Shown: positions 8,576 through 23,535, counted from the stretch's first letter. The stretch: DNA of 40,599 bases from Candidatus Paracaedibacter symbiosus (GCF_000757605.1 NZ_JQAK01000007.1:1-40599), one strand, 5' to 3'. Made by a program: numbers and translations. The notes: generated from the letters alone by a model not told the origin.

Positions 8576-10067
8576 TTATTTAAAAAGCAAGTAATTATAT
8601 ACTGATAGTTCCATTAGCGACATAATGCCATTAGCCTTAATACCGAATAAAATTGTAAGGAAACAGAATGTAAACCCAACTAAGAACTCTTTCTTTGAAA
8701 AATCAGCAAACTTGTTGAAATATAATATATTTAATTTATTAAAAATTATTCGATTATACAATCAGATGGAGTAAACAGCTGTTAAAATTATACTAAACGT
8801 TGCTATCAATGCAGAGAAGTGGTTACTTTCAAGTAAACCAACTAATATTAAGAACTCTCCAATAAAACTGCTAGTTCCCGGGAAACTAATGTTAGATAAT
8901 ATAAGAATAAAAAGGCATAGACTGAATAACGGCATAGTAGCCACTAACCCGCTATAATATCTTAGAATTCTAGTCTTGTAACGATCGTATATACAACCTA
9001 TACAGAAGAATAATCCACTAGAGACTATACCATGGCTAAGCATTAAAAAAATACTGCCACTAATACCTTGTATATTTGAAGTGAATAAACCCAATATAAC
9101 AAAACTCATATGACTAACCGACGCATATGCAATCACTTTTTTTAAATCGATCTGTCTTATTGTACTGCAACACGTATAAACAATTCCCAATAAACAAAGT
9201 GTATAAACTAGTGGTAAGAAAAAATAAGTAGCGTCGCAGAACAAAGGAATTACGAATCTTAATAAGCCATAAGTACCAAGTTTCAGTAAAACACCCGCTA
9301 AAATAACAGATCCTACAGTTGGAGCCTCGACATGAGCCTCTGGTAGTCAAATATGAAAAGGGAAAAGCGGAACTTTAACACAAAATGCGAAAAAAAATGA
9401 GCATCAAAGTATAAGCTGTCTGTAAAAACTAAAGTTGGTGTAGTACAGTACTCTTATATCAGTAGTTTGTACGTGCGAGTATATAACAAGTATACCAAGT
9501 AACATGAGTAAAGAACCCAACAAGGTATAAAAAAAAAGCTGATATACAGCATGAATTTTTCTCTGTCTTGAGCCTCAAACACCGATTAATATAAACATCG
9601 GTATTAAAATGCTCTCAAAAAAGATATAAAAAAATACCAAGTCGAGGACGCAAAATATATTGAATAATATGAACGTAATGATGACAAGGCAGATGATAAA
9701 GCTATTGTATTTATACTTTATGCTATTTCAGCTAATAAGGATACAAATTGGGGTTAAAAAAAAAGTCAACAATAAAAACAATAAAGATATATTATCTATA
9801 CCAATTACATAATAGAAATTAAATAAAAAAATTCACTGCTTATAAAATTGAAAGTTTGAAAAATCAAAATTAAAGATCGGATTAACATTATTTATCAATA
9901 TTCAGAAAACTAAAACCACTAAAAATTGAAAAATTGAAAAAGAAAGTGATGTTTTTTTAATAAGCTTAGTTTTCAGTTTAACGTCATTGACGCAGAATGA
10001 TAACGCAAATAACGAAGCTAACCACAAAAAAAGGAAAAAACAATATATAATATAATAAGAAATTCAT
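8576..10067 (-). CDS. nad4: NADH dehydrogenase subunit 4 (start uncertain)
   Basis: Complex I antiporter-like subunit. [41 protein letters not shown], the [13 protein letters not shown] segment and [12 protein letters not shown] place it clearly. The frame is open from 10030 to TAA 8576. The 5' end is ambiguous: the ATG at 10067 gives a family-like [13 protein letters not shown] start but is joined to the body only by skipping one base in the T7 run at 10026-10032; alternatively an in-frame ATA at 10075 starts a 499-residue protein without any shift. cox3 ends at 10095. Confidence 0.92.
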
Positions 10068-10094
10068 TTAAATATACATAGTTTAAAAACCGTA

Positions 10095-11084
10095 CTATTT
10101 AAAGAAACTGTCTACACCAGAACCTCAGCAATAAATAGATAGGAAAAGAAAGATTCAAACAACGTCGACAAAATGTCAGTATCAAATCGCTGCTTCATAA
10201 CCGAAATGGTGGTTATAAATAAAATGCAAATCTAGTAATCTAAAAAAACAGACAGTTAAAAATAAAGTACCAACTATTACATGTAAACCATGCAAGCCTG
10301 TTGTCATATAGAACGTGGAACCGTAAACGCCATCGTAAATATAAAATGTTGCTTTATAGTATTCATAACCTTGCCACACTGTAAATTCTAAACCTAAAAA
10401 AATGGTTAAAAATAAAGCAAAAGCGCAAATAACGTAGTTATCTAAAAACGAAAAACCTTCGTCCTCAGTAACAGCGTCTGAAAAGAAAAACGTTTGTCAA
10501 GATTTATCTCTGATAACGTGATGGCTTCATGTCACCGTTAAACCAGAAAGAAGCAGTATTAATGTATTTAATAAAGGAATTTTTAATGGATTTAACACGT
10601 TTATACCAAGAGGTGGTCAAACAGAACCTAAAACAACACTTGGGGAAAGGCTAGCGTGAAAAAAAGCTCAAAAAAAAGAAAAAAATAACATAAGTTCAGA
10701 TATAATAAAAAGAATAACCCCAAGCCTTAAACCTTGTTGAACCTTTTTAGTATGATAACCACTAAATGTACTTTCTCTAATAACATCTCTCCACCATACA
10801 AACATCATTAATAATATAAGAAGAAAACCTGCAAGTGATAGAAGGCTACCATATAAGTAATTATGCATATGCATAACTAGACCGAAAGTTAACATTAAAG
10901 CACCGATAGAAGAATAAAGTGGTCACGGACTTCTAGTTACAATGTGAAAACTATGCTTTTGATTACCAGCAAAATGAACACGACAATTGTGGTATCATCA
11001 CTTACTATTTAAATCTACTAAACGTATGTCACTATTATATATATTATTAAACTTATTTAAGAAAACGTCGTAACCCAATTTCAT
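10095..11084 (-). CDS. cox3: Cytochrome c oxidase subunit 3
   Basis: Seven-helix core subunit of complex [63 protein letters not shown] and WYWHFVDVVWIFLF are all classic cox3 blocks; most Trp in them are TGA. From ATG 11084 the protein is 329 residues, longer than the usual 260-270 because about 40 residues precede KHSFHIV. The frame is also open upstream to a TAG about 60 bases before the ATG and there encodes [13 protein letters not shown], close to the first residues of orf346. Confidence 0.95.
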
Positions 11085-11240
11085 AACAAAAAATTTAGAA
11101 AATTCATCTAACAAACTCAGTTTGCGGAAAAACCACAAAAAGGCTACCTATACACTTCTAACAATACTAAAAATTTGCGCTTTTATGCGGAATTTTACGA
11201 TTTAAACAAGCATTTTTTACCCAAAGAACATAGAAAATCT

Positions 11241-13279
11241 CTAACCTCGTAAAAAGTTATACCCCTTAAGGTTAAATTTATTAAAACAAAGTGACATCAC
11301 TTTTGAATTTCTAGTAATAACATCGGATAAATAAAAGTTATTTGACTTAGAAACGAAGTTTTTAATATGGAAGTAACTATAACTACCATAATTTACAAAA
11401 TTAAATGACTTGTTAGAGCGTTTATATAATATAAACGGGGAAGTTTTTGTAATAAAAAAAGTAAACCGGTGGAATCCTTAACACGAAATGTTGAAAAACC
11501 TAAAACTTCGATCAAAGCGTTAACTATCTTTCAATCATCACGTGAATCCCCAACACTAAATAAAACCTTTTTAGTCTTCTGAACCATACCGAACACGTTG
11601 CTGTAAAATGAATTTTTTTCGATAAAAGAAGTGCTGGGCAATACGACATCCGATATGGCTGCTCCAACGTCACCGTGATGTCCCTGGTAAATTTTAAAAG
11701 AGTTTTTCGAGACATTATCTACGTCATAGTTGTATAACCATTCAATAGGGTGTCGTACTAAAGAACAATTCTGGGTATGATTACCGACAAAACTTATTTC
11801 TCTGGTTGAGAAAAATGATGAATTAAGTGGTATTACGCCAAATCCATTCCAATTAGATCTTATTAAATTTGTGTACGTAGAAATAGTACTAAATAAGGAA
11901 GAAAACGTACTTGAATTAATAACACTTTCGCCAACTAGAAGAAGCGGGTTTAAACTAAAACCTTTAGAAATCCTAGAGCTTAGTCAATGAGAGCCTTCAA
12001 AAATACTTAATAACACGGATGAAGAATTTGAAACATGTTTAACGTAATAACTAAAATTTGAGTGGTAACCGATAAGATAAACAGGCAAGTTAGTTTTCAC
12101 AACCAAACGTCTAATCTTCGAATTTAAAATCGGCGACTGCACGCGTAGATTTAAGTCGACTAGTAAGCAGAAATCTGTCTTCTCTAAATCGCGCATGTTA
12201 ATGTTCATGGAATATAAAATGGACGAATCAGTATTGTTCGAATTAAAACCAACAAAATAGTTAGAACCGCTCAAATGAAAAAATTTTTTTATCAAATAAA
12301 GACTTTCCAAATCTAAAAAATCACCTATAAAAGCTTTAAACATATTTTGCGAAGTAGTCGTGTTTAAACGCGAGATTAAAGAAGATTTTAGTATAAGCAG
12401 AATCTTCTTCCAGCCTATCTTTGAAAAGGCCTTACTGTTACGAACCATCGGATAGTATAGACGTTGTCTTCTAAAAGCATCATACGAAAAGCGTATTTTA
12501 TCAGTAATTCAATCCTCGTTTATTTCGTCATTAACTCTCGGAAGAATACGCATAATTTTAGTACCGCGTATATCAACACGAATATTACTATGTAAACTAT
12601 CAAAAACATCAATAGAATTATAACTTTTCAATTCTCACGGCCTAGAAGTAAATGCAAATGGTTTCGAAGTCAACGCACCGACTGGGCAAAGATCAATAAT
12701 ATTTCCAGAAAGCTCGTTACCCATTAAGTTTTCGATATAAAAACCTATTTCCATCTTTGAACCACGTCCAGTAACACCTAAAACACTAGTGCCGGCCACC
12801 TCGTTGCTAAACCTAACACATCTAGTACAATGTATACATCTATTCATAATAGTTTTTATTAAAGGACCGCAGTCTTTATCTTCTACAGACCTCTTAAATT
12901 CATAAAAACGCCCTCTATCATTACCAAAAACTACAGATTGATCTTGTAAGTCACACTCACCACCCTGATCACAGATTGGACAATCAAGCGGATGGTTTGC
13001 TAATAAAAACTCCAAAACGGATTCCCTAGCCTTCTTCACCTTTAAGGTATTTGTATAAACATTCATAGAGTTAGAAACATTTATAGCACAGGAAGCAATT
13101 GGTTTAACCTGTTTCAAATCTTCAACCAAACACATCCGACAATTTCCAGCAATAGATAACTTTTCGTGAAAACAAAATCTTGGAACGTCGACCTTATTTT
13201 TGAGACAAGCCTGAATTAACGTTAACTTATCATTTATTGTATATTGAAAATCATTTAATTTAAACGTAAAAGGCTTCAT
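11241..13279 (-). CDS. nad11: NADH dehydrogenase subunit 11 (75 kDa, NuoG), both domains; one -1 break
   Basis: Iron-sulfur subunit of the complex I electron-input arm, matrix side. Residues 1-210 carry the N-terminal ferredoxin-like domain and cluster ligands: [61 protein letters not shown]. The molybdopterin-like domain follows in the same frame through TGA codons, ending [13 protein letters not shown]...RG. The last 70 residues need one extra T in the T7 run at 11454-11460; otherwise a TAA follows within about 25 codons. With it the protein is 679 residues, normal for an unsplit nad11. Start ATG 13279, just after nad5. Confidence 0.92.
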
Positions 13280-13284
13280 ACTCT

Positions 13285-15317
13285 TTATTTATTATTTAAT
13301 TTGCCTGCGCTAAAATTGAGGAAAATTATAGTACAGATAATGCACGTTAGAAGTTTAAAATTTAACGCATTGTCGTAACTTAATTCAACTAGAAAAATTG
13401 ATAAAATTAATTTTAGGAAAAGAATAATTCCAAGTAAAATAATGAAAATATAATTATACATAAAACCAGTCTGAAAAGAACTAAAAGAGGCCGACAACCT
13501 ATTTACCAGACGTACTATACTTAATGGACCGAAAAACTCAATAAATCCCCTATCTATTAATTTAAACGTTAAAGTATACGATAAATTTAGTATATTAAAA
13601 ATAAAAATATTATTATAGATCAAATCAAAATACCATTTCTTTACTAAGAAAAAATATACATTGTACAATAACCTGTTAGTCATAACAACCATTGTATAAC
13701 TATAACCAATAAAATAAACGAATAATGAAAAAAAGACACCAGCAAAACTAAAATAAAGCGGAATAAGTTTGTAATTGTAATCTAGGAATTCAGCATTTAA
13801 TATACTTGCATGGCTAGCTAATTGGAAAATAGAGTTATCAAAGAAATCACTTCCTAGACCGATAAACAAATCTTTAAAAATAAAACCGATAAAAATACTT
13901 AAAAAACCTAAAATAGCAAGAACATACGAAATAAAATATGAAGATTCATGAGATAAGCTAACTGCTTTAGCTGGTGAATTTGATTTAGCAAAAAAGACTA
14001 GATAAGCCAATCGAATAGAGTAGAAAGAAGTAATAAAAGCTGCGAATGTTCCTAATCAATAAATAAAAAAACCATCTATCGAGTATTTAGAAAATGCAAC
14101 CTCTAAAATAACTTCCTTTGAATAAAAGCCAGTCAAAAACGGAAATCCTGTTAACGAAAGTGAACCAACCAAAATAGCCACATACGTAAGCGGTAAGAGC
14201 TTCACTAATCCACCCATTTTTCGCATATCTTGCTCATCCAATAAAGCATGGATAACCGATCCAGCGCCAAGAAATAATAACGCCTTAAAAAAACCGTGAT
14301 TAAATAAATGAAATAAACCCACAGAATAGTTAGACATACCACAAGCGAAAAACATATAACCTAACTGACTGCACGTAGAGTACGCAATTACCTTTTTAAT
14401 ATCGTACTGAACTAAACCAACAGTACCGGCAAATAATGCGGTTAAACCACCAATTAAAGAAACTAAAAACAAAATGGAACCGCTATATTCCAGAAGAGGG
14501 GACGAGCGTATTAAAACGAAAACTCCAGCAGTAACCATTGTAGCTGCATGAATTAACGCTGATACCGGTGTCGGGCCCTCCATTGCATCAGGCAATCACG
14601 TGTGTAAACCTAGTTGCGCGGACTTACCGATAGCACCTAAAAACAAGAAGAAACAAATTAGATCAATTCGATTGAACGAAAAAGATAAAAAATTAACATC
14701 CGAGGCTTGGCTTAAAAAAGCGCTTAAATTAAAAACAACGCCGAAATCAAAACTCTTAAAAAAAAAAATTAATAATAACGAAAAATACAAGCCAAAATCG
14801 CCTATTCTATTTACAATAATGGCCTTCATAGCCGACTTATTAGCTTGAATACGTGTATATCAAAAATTGATAAGAAGGTAAGATGACAAACCAACACCCT
14901 CCCAACCTAAAAAAAGTTGAACAAAAGTTCCAGAAGTAATTAACATAAGCATAAAAAAAGTGAATAAAGATAAATAACCGAGAAAACGTATTATATGCGG
15001 GTCACCATTCATATAATCCATTGAATACAAGTGCACCAGAAAAGAGACAAAAACTACTAATACCATCATTGTTGCTGTAACGCTATCAAACAAAAATGAT
15101 CAATTCAAACGCAGTAGTCCAATATGAAATCAAGACCCAAGATCAACATAACAAGTATATTTAGTTAAACCAACCTCATAAAAAATAAACAATGAAATCA
15201 GCAGGCAAACAAACATATTAAATATAAAAAAATTGACTACCCTCTTACCCAAAAACTTACCAAATAAACACGAAAAAAAAGATTCAAAAAAGGTAAAAAT
15301 AACGATAATAAATACAT
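13285..15317 (-). CDS. nad5: NADH dehydrogenase subunit 5 (one -1 break near the N-terminus)
   Basis: Largest antiporter-like subunit of complex I. The N-terminus [10 protein letters not shown] matches the family start (ATG 15317); a T6 run at 15286-15291 is one base short of the frame that continues [15 protein letters not shown]. Further on, [40 protein letters not shown] (TGA for the first Trp) and [16 protein letters not shown] are invariant blocks. The C-terminal amphipathic arm follows; stop at 13285. About 677 residues after correction. If no shift is used, an in-frame ATA/ATT start upstream would give an atypical N-terminus. Confidence 0.94.
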
Positions 15318-15356
15318 CTTTAGCAAAAAGAAAATTATACTGAATTATACTCTGCT

Positions 15357-16145
15357 CTAAGTCTTTAAAGAAACTGATGATTTCAAATTACGCAAAGTCT
15401 GGCGAAAAATTAATTGCCTCTTCACATTTATATTTTGATTCAGGACAAGTATAATGGAACCAACCATAGCTACAAGCAATATAAGACTAATTACTAAAAA
15501 GATAAAAAACGTGTACGTATAAACCAACCAACCAAGCAATTCTGTATTAGTTATTTCACTTACTAGATTCAGGCTTAATGAATTCGAATAAGCTGGTGCA
15601 TAAAAAGCGTAAAACATAGAATTACTGGAGTAGAGATCTAATAAAACATCAGATCAATGCGTTAGGGCATTATCCTTATCAAAAAAACAAAAAACACCAT
15701 TTACGTATGTATTTGGCAATTCAAATAAAACCGGTTTGCTAACAAACAGAATTTTTTTTATAAACATTAAGTCACTACCAAAAAACATAGTAAAAACCTC
15801 ACCAACTCTGAAATTAAAAACTAGAAAAAAAAGCTGAAACAAAAATATACTGCTTATGGCTAATCCTACTGGTATATATCGTCAAAAAACTTCATCCAAC
15901 TCAAGTATTTTTATATTTAGCATCATAACAACGAACAAAAATAAGACTGCGATCGCGCCTACATAAACGATAAGAAATATAATCGCAATAAACTCAACAC
16001 CCAGAATTATTAAGACAAAAGTTACATTACAAAAAACTAATATTAAGTAAAGAATTGAATGTATCGGATTTTTAGACACTATTACCATAACACTACAGAT
16101 TAGTGACAACAAGCAAAAGGCAAATAATAAATTATTAGTTAGCAT
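15357..16145 (-). CDS. nad6: NADH dehydrogenase subunit 6
   Basis: Membrane subunit of complex I, 262 residues. The VMVIVSKNPIHSILYLILVF start, FIAIIFLIVYVGAIAVLFLFVVMML (the conserved pi-bulge helix region) and the C-terminal LVAMVGSIILVL are typical. Two TGA codons are read as Trp. Start ATG 16145, stop TAG 15357-15359, 39 bases before nad5. Confidence 0.95.
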
Positions 16146-16212
16146 TTTTCGTTTATTATATTATTTAAATATTAGCGGCTAAAAGAATTACACCTAAATG
16201 AACAAGACTTTA

Positions 16213-16284
16213 TGGGTAGGAATGGAATCGAACCACCGACCTACGGTTTTTCAGACCGTCGCTCTACCACTGAGCTACCTAAGA
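16213..16284 (-). tRNA. trnF: tRNA-Phe (GAA)
   Basis: Anticodon loop CTGAAAA on ACGGT/ACCGT. Acceptor TCTTAGG faces CCTACCC: positions 1-3 unpaired (T-C, C-C, T-C), 4-7 paired; GGGTAGG would restore the stem. The T stem contains two G-T pairs. Its first 24 bases reappear at 5779-5802. Confidence 0.93.
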
Positions 16285-16285
16285 A

Positions 16286-16497
16286 AATATAATATCTTTA
16301 ATAATTAATGTGGGGAGGGCGAGACTCGAACTCACATCGTCAGGTCATGAGCCTGATATGTTTCCATTTACAATACCTCCAAACCTCTCTTTTTGCTGTT
16401 TATAAAAAACGATGAAATGTTTCGATTAGTTATGGCGCAAACGTGCATAACTTTGTTTAACTCATATTATAAAAGATTAACGATGAAATGTTGGAAA
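16286..16497. repeat. 212-base direct repeat, copy 1 (source copy)
   Basis: Identical base for base to 23323-23534 (offset 7037). It includes a complete trnM, the stretch between trnM and rps4, and the last six codons plus stop of rps4. Because the rps4 end is functional only here, this is the likely source and 23323-23534 the derived copy. Confidence 0.95.
16311..16382 (-). tRNA. trnM: tRNA-Met (CAU), copy 1
   Basis: Anticodon loop CTCATGA on TCAGG/CCTGA. Acceptor TTGGAGG faces CCTCCCC: positions 1 and 2 (T-C) unpaired. The anticodon stem lacks the three G-C pairs of a typical bacterial initiator, so initiator or elongator role is undecided. Confidence 0.9.
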
Positions 16498-17650
16498 CTT
16501 TGTATACAGATTAAATGAAGCCGGCATTGTCAAGGACGAAAGCTCGGGATTTTTAATTAACATAGCTACGAGAAGCTTGTAATCAGCCTCAATAAATGAA
16601 GGGTTATTTAATAAAACTTTACGGGATTTCAAATTTGATTTTAAATAAGAGTACACTAATTGAAAATACTTTTTATTTATCGATACTATTTGATTATATT
16701 TCAGAAAATGCGAAGGGTAGCTAATAGTTTTGTTATCAACAAAAACGTTTCCTGACAAAATAAATCTTTTTATGAAATATATAGACGGGAAAAAATTTAA
16801 CCTTAATAAAAAAGTTTCCAAGCGACCCTCTAAAGCTAAAAAAAATCCGACTCATTCCGACCTCAGACGGAAACAACCGATTTATACAATTTTAGAAATT
16901 GTGACGACTTTTTAAAGCCGAAAAATAGAGACACTTTCTTATAGTATATATTTTTAGAACCAAAAAGGGATCACTTCTTATTTTTTTTCCTTGGAGCAGC
17001 GATGTGTACAGAGTAGAAAAAAGTTTTCTGTTTTCTTAAATTGAGTTTTTTTTTAGCGTAAATTGTAAGTTGTTTAATCTTAAAAAATTTTTCGATTTTA
17101 AATAAACAAATTTCTTATTTATAAATAATCTTGGAAAATTTGATAAGATATACTTCTTATGAAAAACCAACGAGCCACACGTATTTAATAAATTAATGTT
17201 GAACCTAGATAAGTTATTGTCATTAGAAATAAAATTTGAAAACAAACAGATGTTAAATCTCAAAAAAGATAGAACCTTATTCTTTTTAAACCTTTTAGTT
17301 CGTATAATCTTTAAATAGCCCTTTCTAGTTCATTTTCGTCTAACGCTAGTTATAACAAATAAGTTAGAAGAAGAGGATCTAGCAAATCTTTTTTTCAAAG
17401 AAAAATTTAACAAATTCAACCTCTTTCTAAAACTAACAAAACTAAACAAACTATGATTTAGATGCTTTAAGAAACCTCTTTTAAAATAACTAAATTTAGT
17501 ACGTATGCGTAATCGCCTTTTTAACACCGTATCACGATAGTGTAACAACAAGGATTTTTTATTGTAGGAAAACTTTGAACCTACAACGAGTTTACCTCAA
17601 ATCTCATCCCTGTATTTTTTATATAATTTTTGTTTATAAAATTTATTCAT
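16477..17650 (-). CDS. rps4: Ribosomal protein S4 (two -1 breaks)
   Basis: uS4 of the small mitoribosomal subunit. N-terminal part MNKFYKQKLYKKYRDEIWGK is of the mt S4 type; the S4 RNA-binding domain is LEGRLETFLLRLNF...SGNVFVDNKTISYPSHFLKYNQIVSI. Three segments in successive frames join if one base is added in the A9 run (coding strand) at 17046-17054 and one in the T8 run at 16838-16845, giving about 391 residues. Stop at 16477 inside the 212-base repeat. The middle section is poorly conserved and its exact reading is uncertain. Confidence 0.8.
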
Positions 17651-17831
17651 GCTATTTTGTAAAAAATACATATTATGAAGTTTAGGCCTTGAAAAAACAT
17701 TTTTTTCGATTTATAAATCAAATAAAACGCTGTCTGAAAATTTTTACCAACTGAGTTCGAAATGGTTTCAGGTAATTTAATCAGAGCAAATAAAAAAAAA
17801 ATAATGTAAAATAAGCTTATGGGTTAAAAAG

Positions 17832-18942
17832 CTACTCGATAGAAGAGTTTTCTTTATCCACCGCATCACCAAATTTCTCCACTGTAGATTTAGTTTTTTC
17901 GAATTCCAAATTTTCCAATCTACTACGCATCTCAGCTAATTCAGCCTCCTTTTCAATTAATTTTTGTTCCAGCGCTTCTCTACTCGCCAAATCATTCAAC
18001 TGCTTAGGAGTTAAAAATTTTGACTCTTCAACACGTTGATACTCATGATTTACCTTCATATCATCGAACCTGCCATCAGTACTAAGATCTTTGACTTCTA
18101 AATTACAATTCTCGATTAAAAATATAGCCTTTCTTCTTAGTATCCATGTGTCGAGTACTCGCGCCATAATCCGCTTCATCCATATGCTGCAAAACTGTTG
18201 ACGCCTCGTTTTTCAAAGCAGCTGTGCTTACATCAAGAGTAAAATAGCCAGCAGCTCGAGAAACCTTTCTAGTTTCAGTTGTAAATACCATGGCACCGAC
18301 CCTATAGAAGAATAGTACCTTTTAGCAAAAAACCTGTTGAATAAATATTTATCAAAAACTTTTTGAGAAAGCTTGGACGGCCTTAACTGCAAATTAGTTG
18401 GAACTGGAGTTACAAAAACAAAGTAGTGAATATAAAGCGAATTAACAAAATAAGCTGCAAGAAAAATGGTGAAAAACGAAAAAATAAGCTGGGAGCCTGT
18501 CACCGACGTGATAAGTATAGCTAAAAAAATAAAATACGAACCAAATTTCCGAAAGCGTAAATTAGAGACTAGCTTATTTGAATCGACGACAGACTGCTCA
18601 AATGAGGCTCATTTTTGCCTATTTTCAACAATTCTATCAAACCAACCATTTTCATTGAGATAGTTTAAAAGGATAATAAAAAGCGAACAGCAAAACGAAA
18701 TTATAGTAATATAGTAGAAAGCACCTATGTGATCTCAGGCATTTAGAAGTCATACATAAAACAACCTAACAACAGACAAACAAACAGTACCAAGCAATAC
18801 AAAAACACTGAAGCCTAGTATAGATGATCGTAAAAAGAGCGACAACGTAGAAACAACAACAGACGACTACTCTAACATAACTCACCAAACTACTTGAAGC
18901 TATACGGTTAATTATTGCAGAAAATCTACCTTTCATTGACAT
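17832..18942 (-). pseudogene. Broken paralogue of orf346 (membrane protein)
   Basis: Lies directly after the cox1-cox2 stop (18979). A hydrophobic frame between about 18866 and 18320 encodes KWASFEQSV, two hydrophobic stretches and TPVPTNLQL, aligning with orf346. N-terminal residues from ATG 18942 are in another frame; near 18310-18323 the homology moves to a third segment (FTTETRKVSRAAG, matching GETTFISRAG of orf346); and the end is an in-frame, coiled-coil-like Glu/Lys-rich segment closing at 17832. Three shifts (+1, -1, +1) keep total length a multiple of three (about 369 aa). No long homopolymers sit at the breaks, so decay is more likely here than in the essential genes. The last segment (17832-18179) could alternatively be a separate small gene. 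Nothing is recognised in 17651-17831. Confidence 0.55.
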
Positions 18943-18978
18943 CAGGCCCTATTTAAGAAATTTTATACTATTTTTGCT

Positions 18979-21726
<2,748 letters not shown>

Positions 21727-21734
21727 CTAAATAA

Positions 21735-23298
21735 AATAATTTTGTCCAGCAACAGGTTCCCCTACTGCTACCTTGTTACGACTTCACCCCAGTCCTTAAT
21801 ATAGTTGTCGTAACTAGTGCAAAGAAATATTACCGGAAAAATTAATTCGACAGCAATAATTTACTAAACCTATGCAACTTCTAACCAAACCAATTCCCAT
21901 GGCGTGACGGGCGGTGTGTACAAAGATTGAGAATGTATTCACCGCAGCATTCTTTTCTGCGATTACTAGCGATTCCTACTTCATACTCTCGACTTGCAGA
22001 GAGTAATCTGAACTAGGGTTAATTTTTAATGATTCGCTACAGCTTGCACTATTGCTTCACATTGTAGTTACCATTGTAGTACGTGTGTAGCCCAACCTAT
22101 ATAGGCCATAATGATTTGACTTCTTCTCCTTTCAATTAATTTTCAAATTAATGTTGCTATATTATACACTTAATAAGTGCATCAAATATAACTGAAGGTT
22201 ACGTCCGTTAAATGAATGAACAAAACATTTCACAACACGAACTGCCGACAACCATGCAGCACCTGTACAAATCAATATAATAGTAACTAAAAGAGTACTA
22301 TTATACGAATGTTATTTATATAACCCGGAAAATCCGGATTATAAAATAAACACAATTTGTATTCAAGGGTTGGTAAGATTCTTTGCGTTATATCAAATTA
22401 AACCACATACTCCACCGCTTATACAATCTTCCGTCAGTTTCTTTGAGTTTTAACCTTGCGGTCGTAGTACTCAGGTGGAATATTTACGCGTTAGCTTAAT
22501 CATGTTTTTCAACATAATCAATATTCATCGGTCAGGGCATAGACTACCAGGGTCTCTAATCCTGTTTGATCCCTATGCTTTTGTGCCTCAGTGTCAGTAT
22601 TAAAATAGATAGCAGCCTTCGCCTAGTGCATGCCCTTTAAATATCGAAAAATTTCACCTTTACACTTAATGTTCAGCCATCTTCTAATAAACTCTAGTCA
22701 GTTAGTATTAAAAAGTGTTTAAGCTCTATGCTTAACTTTTACTTTGAAACTTAACAAACCACCTACGCACCCTTTACACCCAGTCAATGCGAATAACACT
22801 AGCCCTCTCCGTATTACCGCGACTGCTGGCACGAAGTTAGTCAGGGCTTCTCCTTCAAGTACGATTGCATTATAATCCTTGACGAAACGAGCTTTACGGC
22901 AATTAAGCCTTCTTATCACCCACGTAACATTACTCGATCAAGCTTTCGCCCATTGTCAAATATTCTCCACTGCTGCCCTTTGGAAAGACTTGGGCCGTTT
23001 TCAGTCCCAATGTGGCTGATCATTCTCTCAAACCAGCTAAGCATCGTCGGCTTGTTGAATAATTACTACAACAACTACCTAATCCTGTAAAAGCTCTATT
23101 ACAAACGATATAAATCTCCCTACGAATATTTAAAAACGTAAGTATAGGTATTTAACCTTATTTGTACGTCGATTCTCTTATATTACTCACCAGGTCACCA
23201 CTCGAATTAATAAAATAACTCTAGTTTGATTTGCATGTGTTAAAATATGTTACCAGCGTTCACTCGGAGCCAGAATAAAACCCAACAATTGTGCTATA
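21735..23298 (-). rRNA. rns: Small subunit ribosomal RNA
   Basis: The minus strand shows the 5' start TTCTGGCTCCGAGTGAACGCTGG, the 530-loop and 900-region (for example the complement of ACCAGGGTCTCTAATCC) and the decoding site GAAGTCGTAACAAGGTAGC before the 3' end. About 1.56 kb, bacterial-like core, no intron. Both ends are approximate. The 3' end reads GGGGAACCTGTTGCTGG and lacks a clear anti-Shine-Dalgarno CCTCC. Confidence 0.95.
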
Positions 23299-23317
23299 TT
23301 TGCAATAGAATTGCAAA
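23299..23317. promoter_or_regulatory. Hairpin at the 5' edge of rns
   Basis: Perfect 8-bp stem with 3-base loop (TTTGCAAT-AGA-ATTGCAAA) directly before the rns 5' end and just after the second copy of the 212-base repeat. Likely a processing signal or part of the rRNA promoter; inferred from position. Confidence 0.4.
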
Positions 23318-23322
23318 TATAT

Positions 23323-23534
23323 AATATAATATCTTTAATAATTAATGTGGGGAGGGCGAGACTCGAACTCACATCGTCAGGTCATGAGCCTGATATGTTT
23401 CCATTTACAATACCTCCAAACCTCTCTTTTTGCTGTTTATAAAAAACGATGAAATGTTTCGATTAGTTATGGCGCAAACGTGCATAACTTTGTTTAACTC
23501 ATATTATAAAAGATTAACGATGAAATGTTGGAAA
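23323..23534. repeat. 212-base direct repeat, copy 2
   Basis: Exact copy of 16286-16497, inserted between trnD and rns. It carries the second trnM and a useless tail of rps4. Perfect identity implies a recent duplication or ongoing gene conversion. Confidence 0.95.
23348..23419 (-). tRNA. trnM: tRNA-Met (CAU), copy 2
   Basis: Identical to the gene at 16311-16382, including the two 5' acceptor mismatches. Lies between trnD and rns. Confidence 0.9.
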
Positions 23535-23535
23535 A

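Noticed and set aside
11524-11715. 63-codon frame within nad11
   Set aside because: Wrong frame; the nad11 frame is open through it and encodes the conserved second domain ([12 protein letters not shown]).
17832-18179. Independent coiled-coil gene of 115 codons
   Set aside because: Its position and frame fit the C-terminus of the broken orf346 paralogue; kept there, though a separate gene cannot be excluded.
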